Source of the DNA: Chloroflexota bacterium
Lineage (GTDB): Bacteria > Chloroflexota > Anaerolineae > Anaerolineales > Villigracilaceae
Length of the DNA stretch: 36,358 bases
Assembly: GCA_016234485.1 (NCBI GenBank)
Contig: JACRBL010000016.1
Coordinates: 1-36,358, forward strand
Reading direction: 5' to 3'
Shown: positions 32,101-36,358 of the stretch, piece after piece
Position numbering within the stretch: position 1 is the first letter of the stretch
Layout of the letters: every line of letters starts with the position of its first letter
Program-made: the position numbers and the translations under genes
The notes under the pieces: model-generated
Told to the model about the DNA's origin: nothing
Databases searched by the model: none
The model's input: the letters and a program-made list of their open reading frames with translations, nothing else

Positions 32101-32419
32101 GGCCGTTGATTATTATCACAAAAAAATATCAACTAATTTTCGTGGAGGATGGTTTGGGTATGACGCAAAAGTGATTCGAAACATCCCCATTCGCCCCATC
32201 AACTTCAGCGACCCTGCCGAAAAAGCCGCGCACGACAAAATGGTCTCGCTGGTGGAGCAGATGTTGGCATTGCACAAATCGCTGGCGTCGGCGCAGAGTC
32301 CGCAAGAGAAGGAGCGTTTGGAACGGCAGATTCAAAACACCGACGCTTCGATTGATTCGCTCGTTTATGCGCTGTATGGGTTGAATGAAGAAGAGATCAA
32401 GGTCGTGGAAGGAAAGTGA
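29108..32419 (+). CDS. Type IIG-like restriction-modification enzyme (Eco57I-type) with in-frame palindromic inserts
   Basis: This is a 1103-aa single-chain enzyme. The N-terminal nuclease domain has a PD-(D/E)xK site (ADYAF with D78; LVEAKKP with E93, K95). A helical connector is followed by the N6-adenine methyltransferase core: motif I DPACGSGTFL (from D456) and motif IV NPPY (651-654). A TaqI/Eco57I-type recognition region follows (about 815-1020), coded by AT-richer DNA. The ATG at 29108 gives the natural N-terminus; an upstream GTG at 29024 lies in the 7-bp repeat. Five low-complexity segments, at about residues 260-291, 423-440, 498-526, 629-640 and 776-787, are translated palindromic elements and are not part of the usual enzyme. 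Without them the length is about 1000 aa, normal for the family. It stands alone, with a terminator after it. Confidence 0.92.
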   Translation: MTPQTAPDIIHKLVETFEQNLDSYRSSKNETELRVNFLNPFFTALGWDVSNEKGYDEAHKEVTHEFSVEVAGQGKKADYAFRTGADKFDFLVEAKKPSVKVESSQEAAFQLRRYGWSAKIPINILTDFEHFAVYDCRMKPNYSDKASMGRIMLVHYKDFVSRWNEIAEIFSPEAVRKGSLAKYAEGMKGKKGTADVDDAFLQEIERWREALAKNIALRNDDIDVPGLNYAVQMTIDRIVFLRICEERGIEPENQLLDIATPLAPPIFAERGKTSKTPNGENGGMSAGQGGGVYAELCELFKRADTKYNSGLFHFPAGRFAKQEKEQNSRPDDLTLSLAIDDKVLKDIISNLYYPKSPYAFLYIPSDILGQVYERFLGKVIRLTAGHSAKVEEKPEVRKAGGVYYTPTYIVDYIVKNTVGKLLDPTPSPSPNSKSEFGEGGKRVVTPAEVAKIKIVDPACGSGTFLLGAYQFLLDWHLEWYTNNDPEKWVKAKAITPISTPPDLRSPSPNSQNLGRDGEGLGGRVGGDYRLTTAKKKEILLNNIHGVDIDAQAVEVTKLSLLLKVLENSSGQLGLGMERVLPDLGNNIKCGNSLIGFDYFEGQLFPDEEERARVNPFDWEREFPQVFHRLVDGHLGDDRQLGRGGFDAVIGNPPYIRIQDMQEWASNQVEFFKQKYKAASKGNYDIYVVFIEKALSLLNEKGKLGFILPHKFFNAQYGEPVRDLVSQGKHISKIVHFADQQVFDGATTYTCLLFLNRQIQNEFEFTKVSDLEGWRNKTSEVSETSEVSGTINAANINAAEWNFTVGKDAGLFEKLSQMPVKLGDVAKRIFQGFKTGADPVFILDKLPNGKFYSNALKSEINIETTYLRPLYKSGEMKRYGLRQNSRFVIFPYHNGALIDWKEISMKAPNMAEYLKSCKDILAKREKGRWVGSQWYCYSRNQALEIVSSPKILTADLNPSANYCFDQIGEACFPGGAAGGYGIVLDANMYLYVLGLLNSKAVDYYHKKISTNFRGGWFGYDAKVIRNIPIRPINFSDPAEKAAHDKMVSLVEQMLALHKSLASAQSPQEKERLERQIQNTDASIDSLVYALYGLNEEEIKVVEGK
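29886..29976 (+). repeat. In-frame palindromic element 1 inside the Type IIG gene
   Basis: Inner perfect 15-bp stem CCCCCCATTTTCGCC (29897-29911) with its complement at 29942-29956 and a 30-nt loop. Outer 7-bp stem CCCCCCT (29886-29892) with AGGGGGG (29970-29976). It is translated as a Pro/Gly-rich stretch (TPLAPPIFAERGK ...) between helices of the connector region. Confidence 0.88.
30376..30426 (+). repeat. In-frame palindromic element 2 inside the Type IIG gene
   Basis: 14-bp stem CCCTCCCCAAATTC (30389-30402) with GAATTTGGAGAGGG (30410-30423, one mismatch) and a 7-nt loop. It is translated as PTPSPSPNSKSEFGEGG, shortly before methyltransferase motif I. The stem core is the same as in element 3 and in the elements at 3434 and 4808. 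Confidence 0.88.
30602..30683 (+). repeat. In-frame palindromic element 3 inside the Type IIG gene
   Basis: Perfect 14-bp stem CCCTCCCCAAATTC (30623-30636) with its complement (30640-30653) and a 3-nt loop, inside an outer 8-bp stem CCCCACCC (30603-30610) / GGGTGGGG (30675-30682). It is translated as a Pro/Ser/Gly-rich stretch between motif I and LTTAKKKEILLNNIHGVDID. Confidence 0.9.
30994..31026 (+). repeat. 33-bp in-frame perfect palindrome (element 4) in the Type IIG gene
   Basis: Arm AGTTGACGGTCATCTC (30994-31009) and its exact complement (31011-31026) around one central G. The length, 33 bp, is eleven codons, so the frame is kept. It is translated as VDGHLGDDRQL, just before the FDAVIGNPPY motif. 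The same family occurs at 32427 after the stop. Confidence 0.92.
31434..31466 (+). repeat. 33-bp in-frame perfect palindrome (element 5) in the Type IIG gene
   Basis: Arm AGACTTCCGAAGTCTC (31434-31449) with its exact complement (31451-31466) around one central G. It is translated as SEVSETSEVS. It has the same length and plan as element 4 but a different arm sequence, so it is a second family. Confidence 0.92.
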
Positions 32420-32426
32420 ACCATTT

Positions 32427-32459
32427 AGGTGACTGTCATCTGCGAGATGACAGTCACCT
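32427..32459. repeat. 33-bp palindrome downstream of the Type IIG gene
   Basis: Arm AGGTGACTGTCATCT (32427-32441) with exact complement AGATGACAGTCACCT (32445-32459) and the centre GCG. It starts 8 bases after the stop codon and belongs to the same family as the in-frame element at 30994 (shared GTCATCT core). It may add to termination but has no T-run. Confidence 0.9.
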
Positions 32460-32473
32460 GTGGTGATAAATAT

Positions 32474-32509
32474 AAAGCCCCTCCCGTCCATGCGGACGGG
32501 AGGGGCTTT
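32474..32509. terminator. Strong bidirectional terminator
   Basis: Perfect 16-bp stem AAAGCCCCTCCCGTCC / GGACGGGAGGGGCTTT with a 4-nt loop (ATGC). It lies between the convergent Type IIG gene and the unknown helical protein gene. The A/T ends of the stem give a T-run on either strand. Confidence 0.9.
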
Positions 32510-32518
32510 GTTTACCTG

Positions 32519-33241
32519 CTATCCATTCCCTGCTTTCTTACTCGCCCGCGTGAGAGCGGCTTTGGCGCGTCCCTCCATCTGCGCCTTGGTGGGCGATCTG
32601 CGCGCCGCGATGCCGATCTTCTCCAGCAGTTGCTTGTGGCCGCGCAGGGCGACCTTGGCGATCTTGCGGTATTGTCCCGCCCACTCGTTCAGGGCTTCGA
32701 GGGCGGTATCCTGCTCAAGGGTGGCTTGTTGGGCCGCGCCTTTCGCCATTTCTTGGGCCTGATTGGCCGAGTCCAGCGCGGCGATCTTAGCGCGTTCGGC
32801 GGGAAGTTTCACCTCGTCGTAACCATAGAGCGAAAGCGCATCCAGAGGCGCGGCGTTATCGAACAGGGTGTAGGCCGCCGCCAGGAACCCCGCCGTATCC
32901 TTGGGCATGGTTCCCGCCAGGCCGAGCGTGGTCAATTGGGCCGGGTCTTGCTTGTAGACCGCCCGCGCCACCTTTGCCAGGGCCTGGTAGGCATCTTGAG
33001 CGGCTTTTTTGGCCTCGTCATACTGTTGGGTGGCGATCCGTTGCGCGCCCGCTTTTTTCTGTTGGATTTCCACGGCCTCCACTGCCTCCTCGTGCAAAGA
33101 CAGGCCATCATTCAGCTTTTCGGCAGTGTAGCCAAAGGCAGAGACGAGGCTGGCAATCTCTGCGTCCGTGATGGAATTTTGGATGAGAAGATGCCCAGAG
33201 GTGAGTTGTTGGGCGATGGTTTGTTTGGGTTTCGTAGCCAT
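32519..33241 (-). CDS. Helical protein of unknown function, 240 aa
   Basis: I do not recognise this protein. It is Ala/Lys/Glu-rich and almost wholly helical, with no signal peptide or membrane segment. A long heptad-like part (about 50-100, KLNDGLSLHEEAVEAVEIQQ ...) and a second Ala/Glu/Gln part (about 165-225) suggest a helical bundle or coiled coil. The C-terminus is basic (ARRSPTKAQMEGRAKAALTRASKKAG). The ATG at 33241 is chosen because GGAGGAA stands just upstream. The open frame continues in phase into the tandem-repeat block to 33622, so a longer protein cannot be excluded. It is convergent with the Type IIG gene across a terminator. Confidence 0.78.
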   Translation of the reverse strand: MATKPKQTIAQQLTSGHLLIQNSITDAEIASLVSAFGYTAEKLNDGLSLHEEAVEAVEIQQKKAGAQRIATQQYDEAKKAAQDAYQALAKVARAVYKQDPAQLTTLGLAGTMPKDTAGFLAAAYTLFDNAAPLDALSLYGYDEVKLPAERAKIAALDSANQAQEMAKGAAQQATLEQDTALEALNEWAGQYRKIAKVALRGHKQLLEKIGIAARRSPTKAQMEGRAKAALTRASKKAGNG

Positions 33242-33314
33242 TGTTCCTCCATTTACTGATCTTGGTTTATTTCGGTGTTGAATTGGGGGGATTTTCCCCT
33301 GACGACGGTTGGAT

Positions 33315-33608
33315 GGTTCCTTCCAGCCGACAAAAGGTTCCTTCCGGTCGCTCAGACCTTCCTTCCAGATGACCAAAGGTTCCTTCCGGTCGCTCAGACC
33401 TTCCTTCCAGATGACCAAAGGTTCCTTCCGGTCGCTCAGACCTTCCTTCCAGATGACCAAAGGTTCCTTCCAGTCGCTCAGTCTTTCCTTCCAGATGACC
33501 AAAGGTTCCTTCCAGTCGCTCAGACCTTCCTTCCAGATGACCAATGGTTCCTTCCAGTTGTTCAGGCTTTCCTTCCAGTTGACCAATGGTTCCTTGAACG
33601 CGTTGAAC
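33315..33608. repeat. 21-bp tandem repeat block (about 14 units, 42-bp higher order)
   Basis: Fourteen consecutive 21-bp units, the first at 33315. They alternate between GGTTCCTTCCGGTCGCTCAG-type and CCTTCCTTCCAGATGACCAA-type units, giving a 42-bp higher-order period. The last unit is partial. Because 21 is a multiple of three, frames on both strands stay open. On the minus strand one frame reads as heptads HLEGRSE RPEGTFG (ATG at 33611, 114 codons, stop at 33267). Another reads WKEGLSD RKEPLVI and runs in phase into the 240-aa gene. Neither has a clear ribosome-binding site. This is not a CRISPR: there are no unique spacers. Confidence 0.92.
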
Positions 33609-34057
33609 CATCCATAAGACATGGACTGAGTTTGCTTGGACTATTTAAATGACCATACTCACCTCCTGTGGACTTGCCTGACTTGTAGAACAGATTGGTT
33701 TGGCTTGCTGATGACCTGCTTGACCCGACTCTTAGCCTTGTGTACCTATAAACTGCCCGCCTTGGGGACGATCCCCGCTCGGCATGGGCAAAGTATAGAT
33801 GATTATTTTGTAGGTTTCAAGATTTAAGGGGCGGTTTTGACTTTACAAATGGCTTTCAACCGAGATCCAAATCCCTCTTGTAATGAGCGCGAAATCTCTG
33901 TACAATCCATTGCGAATGTTATCCCACTCGCCGTCTTCGCCCAGGTTGTTGACTAGCGAAGCTGTGTCGAGACAAAGCACAGCGTGTCCATGACGCAACT
34001 TTTCCCCGAACCCTGCATGGCCGCCGTGGCCTATCCCATGGAAAGGAATTCCCAAAT
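33609..34057. other. Gene-poor gap with repeat and possible gene remnant
   Basis: About 450 bp without a convincing gene. On the minus strand 33843-33955 is open and reads SLVNNLGEDGEWDNIRNGLY then RDFALITRGIWISVESHL and stop, which looks like the C-terminal end of a lost gene. It is interrupted at 33956-33999 by a ~44-bp repeat (GTGTCGAGACAAAGCACAGCG ...) also found at 35313-35354. GAAAGGA before 34058 is the ribosome-binding site of the GGDEF gene. Confidence 0.5.
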
Positions 34058-35236
34058 ATGACATCATTTTCATCCGAGCAATTGCGTATTGACCCGCTGA
34101 CAGGCTGTAAAAATTACCTGGGGTTTCTTGAAACTTTGGCGAATCATTCATTGTCAGATGTGCCAATGGAATACCGCTCGATAGGGTTTTTGGAAAAATC
34201 CTGGATCAACGAAACCGTTTTTTCGGCAGTATTTTTCATTGACATGAATGACCTTAGAAATTTGAATCAATCAAAGGGATTTAAATATGGCGATTCTGCC
34301 ATTCACTGGATGGGAATTCTGCTCCAGGAGGAAAGCAATAGTGAAGTGTTTCGCATTGGAGGCGATGATTTTATAGTATTGCTAAAAATAGCCACGCGTG
34401 AAGGTCATTTGGAATTGGCGGAACGCATCATAAAGCGTATGGAGCGCGAGGCAGGTCAGCTGGGTTTTCCAGACGCCGCGGCAGATATGGCTCTTATTTT
34501 CCTGGATCAGTCCCCCACCAGTCTGGATACGATGCTGATCAAGATGGGGGAAGCCATGGCGACGGTCAAGAACCATCAAGAGTCCCATTTCATGGCCTTC
34601 AATGCGATTGATTTTAAGATTCAGGCACAGACTTCTAATACATGGAGATCGAAAGACAACCCAGATGTTTCCCATGAAGTACGCTGGATCTCAAAAATTA
34701 ACATCTATCAGGTTTTGGAAATGGGGAGAATTCTGGACGATGCCCGACAAGAGGCATTTACAGACGCCATCTCCAACCTGCCAAACATGAAAGCAGCGCT
34801 GCATAATTTGCAAAAGTCCATCCAAAACTCAACGGCAAATCACAGACCTTTTTCCGTGTTATTGATCGACGGGGATAATATCCGCGCTTACAACAGCATC
34901 AATTATGCGGCAGGCGACGAAATGATCCGCGAAATGAGCGCTGTATTCAAGAACAACCTGCGCCCAAGCGATTTTGTCGCTCGCTGGAGATCGGGCGATG
35001 AATTTATTGTCGTCCTGCCCGATACGTCCATCGAAGGCGCTCAAATCATTGGCGAACGTTTTCGCCTGGCTGTAAAAGAAGCGTCAAAGGGTTGGTCATT
35101 TCCAACCACAATTTCCATTGGCGTTGCCAGTTATCCCATTCATGGAGACGATGTCATTGCTCTGATTGATAAAGCAGAGGCCGCAAATAAACATGCAAAA
35201 GATCAAGGGAAAGATCGGGTCGTACTTGCCGATTAA
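34058..35236 (+). CDS. Soluble tandem-GGDEF protein, probable diguanylate cyclase
   Basis: This is a 392-aa protein with two GGDEF domains and no membrane segment or recognisable sensor domain. Domain 1 (about 10-185) starts with the usual DPLTG (12-16), has the metal-binding FFIDMND (59-65) and the signature GGDDF (101-105), so it may be active. Domain 2 (about 232-392) has LLIDGDN (268-274), an RxxD inhibitory site RPSD (302-305) and SGDEF (312-316). It closes with SIGVASYP and KAEAANKHAKDQGKDRV. The SGDEF form is still compatible with catalysis, but the spacing from RxxD is one residue longer than usual. It would make c-di-GMP from GTP, perhaps for the receptors of the EPS locus. It stands alone, flanked by a ~42-bp repeat on each side. 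Confidence 0.9.
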   Translation: MTSFSSEQLRIDPLTGCKNYLGFLETLANHSLSDVPMEYRSIGFLEKSWINETVFSAVFFIDMNDLRNLNQSKGFKYGDSAIHWMGILLQEESNSEVFRIGGDDFIVLLKIATREGHLELAERIIKRMEREAGQLGFPDAAADMALIFLDQSPTSLDTMLIKMGEAMATVKNHQESHFMAFNAIDFKIQAQTSNTWRSKDNPDVSHEVRWISKINIYQVLEMGRILDDARQEAFTDAISNLPNMKAALHNLQKSIQNSTANHRPFSVLLIDGDNIRAYNSINYAAGDEMIREMSAVFKNNLRPSDFVARWRSGDEFIVVLPDTSIEGAQIIGERFRLAVKEASKGWSFPTTISIGVASYPIHGDDVIALIDKAEAANKHAKDQGKDRVVLAD

Positions 35237-35240
35237 AACC

Positions 35241-35362
35241 GCCTAACAGAGCATTCCAGGAAACAGAATGACTCGTGTTTTGGCGTCGCCGTCCCTGCCC
35301 CACCCCTGGCGGGCGAGCGTGTCGAGGCACAGCGCAGCGCTCCACGACGCAAACCGTTAGAC
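35241..35362 (+). other. attC-like site (integron cassette recombination site), candidate
   Basis: The segment begins with GCCTAAC (35241-35247, matching the R'' form RYYYAAC) and ends with GTTAGAC (35356-35362, matching GTTRRRY), 122 bp apart, within the attC size range. An internal arm GTTTTGGCGTCG (35277-35288) can pair with CGACGCAAACC (35345-35355), but the spacing from R'' is asymmetric. An AGCGC-A-GCGCT palindrome lies at 35331-35341. A gene starts 24 bases after the right end, as in a cassette. No integrase is in the window. Confidence 0.45.
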
Positions 35363-35386
35363 GACTACATTTTAGGAGACAATCAC

Positions 35387-35860
35387 ATGCAAATTCAAGG
35401 TAAGCATTGGTTTATTCTTGGTGGCGTTTTCAGCATTGCAATAGCAATACTGCATGTTGCCATCATTTTTGGCGGCGCACCTGCTTATAGATATTTCGGA
35501 GCTGGTGAAGAAATGGCTCAAATGGCATCTTCTGGTTCTGTTTTACCTGCATTGGCAACACTTTTCATTGCGATAATATTTGCTGTCTGGGGATTGTATG
35601 CGTTTTCTGGGGCTGGACTAATTCGCCGTCTGCCACTTCTCCCAATTGGTCTAGTTATCATTGCAAGCATTTATACACTACGCGGAATTGGCGTCATCCC
35701 TCAAATAGTGTGGATGGTTAACTCGCCAAAGTCGATTCCACCGCAAGATTTGATTTTCTCTCTTGCGTCGCTACTTGTGGGGGTTGTTTACTTTGTGGGC
35801 ATAATCTCAATCTGGAGAACGTCAAAAGAAAATTCTACGTTAGCACAATCTAAAAACTAG
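35387..35860 (+). CDS. Small membrane protein, unknown function
   Basis: This is a 157-aa protein with four membrane helices (about 9-30, 50-72, 80-100 and 125-145). The first loop has GAPAYRYFGAGEEMAQMA. I do not recognise a named family; similar small membrane proteins are frequent in cassette arrays, but I cannot verify this here. AGGAG (35374-35378) precedes the ATG. It is AT-richer than the EPS genes and follows an attC-like site, both signs of transfer. The next gene follows after 19 bases, so the two are probably co-transcribed. Confidence 0.75.
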   Translation: MQIQGKHWFILGGVFSIAIAILHVAIIFGGAPAYRYFGAGEEMAQMASSGSVLPALATLFIAIIFAVWGLYAFSGAGLIRRLPLLPIGLVIIASIYTLRGIGVIPQIVWMVNSPKSIPPQDLIFSLASLLVGVVYFVGIISIWRTSKENSTLAQSKN

Positions 35861-35879
35861 CAACAATCGGAGGGCAACT

Positions 35880-36245
35880 TTGAACATCCCACTTCTTATC
35901 GCAGGCATCCTAACCGCCATAACCGCTTTAATTCACAGTATCGCTGGCGAGTTAACAACTATTCGCCCGTTGGTAAACGCAGAAATAAAGCAAATCCCCA
36001 AATTGGAATTGAGGGCAGCTTTTTACATAGTCACAGTCCATTTGTTCGCTTCGGCAGTTATGCTTTTTATTCTAGCTTTTGCAACTAACCACGATATTGT
36101 GATGGGCAGATTTTTGGCAATCCAATTTTTGGGCTATGGCGCGGCATTTTTAGGTCTTGCAGTTATCAAGCGTGTTGGGCTATTTCAAGCGCCCCAATGG
36201 GTTGTGTTCTTCCTGATGGCTGGTCTAAGTAGTCAGTCGAAATAG
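35880..36245 (+). CDS. Small membrane protein, unknown function
   Basis: This is a 121-aa protein with four membrane helices (about 3-23, 47-67, 76-92 and 97-115) and a short polar loop (RPLVNAEIKQIPKLELRA). It is not a family I can name. The start is TTG at 35880 with GGAGGG (35869-35874) just upstream; there is no ATG nearby. It shares the AT-rich style and plan of the preceding small membrane protein and lies 19 bases after it. Confidence 0.72.
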   Translation: MNIPLLIAGILTAITALIHSIAGELTTIRPLVNAEIKQIPKLELRAAFYIVTVHLFASAVMLFILAFATNHDIVMGRFLAIQFLGYGAAFLGLAVIKRVGLFQAPQWVVFFLMAGLSSQSK

Positions 36246-36271
36246 ATTATAAGGCATGATACACTTTCGTC

Positions 36272-36358
36272 ATGAGAACCGTATACGAACTCAAGCCTAT
36301 AGTGTTAGCAGAAATAGAATATGCCTTTCGGCAAGACAAACGAGCAGAAGTCAAACAG
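36272..36358 (+). CDS. Start of an unidentified gene, 3'-partial
   Basis: An ATG at 36272 opens a frame that stays open to the window end (29 codons, beginning MRTVYELKPIVLAEIEYAF). It is 26 bases after the preceding stop and has no strong ribosome-binding site. The fragment is too short to name a product. Confidence 0.4.
   Translation, partial: MRTVYELKPIVLAEIEYAFRQDKRAEVKQ

Noticed and set aside
33315..33608. Possible CRISPR array
   Set aside because: The 21-bp units are contiguous with no unique spacers, and no cas genes are present.
32519..33622. A single 367-codon gene including the tandem repeat
   Set aside because: GGAGGAA directly before the ATG at 33241 supports the shorter gene; the longer form is kept only as a possibility in the findings.
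34058..35236. Degenerate, receptor-only GGDEF call for the tandem-GGDEF protein
   Set aside because: GGDDF and SGDEF keep the acidic and Phe positions, so loss of catalysis cannot be claimed.

Overview
The window reads as a piece of a free-living bacterial chromosome of about 55% GC, most likely Chloroflexota, class Anaerolineae. That is an inference. It rests on secreted proteins with Thr/Pro-rich linkers after a lipobox or membrane anchor, the GC-rich codon style, and dense small palindromic repeats between and inside genes. No rRNA, tRNA or universal marker gene was seen, so the placement is not proven.

Layout. (1) 1-5596, plus strand: the end of a Type I restriction-modification operon (hsdM cut by the window edge, then hsdS). 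It is followed by an unusual accessory stretch in which decaying copies of the 3' end of hsdS alternate with unrelated small genes: a membrane-anchored protein, a DUF559 nuclease-like protein, a small membrane protein and two small hypotheticals. (2) 5601-26028, mostly minus strand: a large exopolysaccharide locus. It has a BcsB-like protein, a Wzz-type copolymerase fused to a degenerate GGDEF domain, a GT2, three GT4 enzymes, a polysaccharide deacetylase, a methyltransferase-like/kinase fusion, a sulfotransferase, a Wzx flippase, a Wzy-type polymerase/ligase, a lipoprotein, a CelD/BcsL-type acetyltransferase, a membrane protein, the initiating phosphoglycosyl transferase, and a four-TM protein with a second degenerate GGDEF domain. 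(3) 26237-28924: a lipoprotein and an OmpR-type two-component system with a Met-rich sensor loop. (4) 29108-32419: a single-chain Type IIG-like restriction-modification enzyme whose gene carries five in-frame palindromic insertions. (5) 32519-36358: a helical unknown protein, a 21-bp tandem repeat block, a tandem-GGDEF protein, two AT-richer small membrane proteins behind an attC-like site, and the first 29 codons of a further gene.

How it fits together. The glycan would be started on undecaprenyl phosphate by the phosphoglycosyl transferase and extended by the GTs. It could be decorated by the acetyltransferase, sulfotransferase and deacetylase, flipped by Wzx, polymerised by Wzy and length-controlled by Wzz. 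The two degenerate GGDEF domains have lost the catalytic signature but keep an RxxD inhibitory-site motif exactly five residues before it. This is the arrangement by which PelD senses cyclic di-GMP, so the locus may be controlled after translation by c-di-GMP. The tandem-GGDEF protein about 8 kb away is a candidate source of the signal.

The points I would look at first are the two PelD-like receptors (one fused to Wzz), the hsdS-tail/gene array at 2055-5008, and the palindromic elements. The palindromes sit both next to the DUF559 gene and in frame inside the Type IIG gene.
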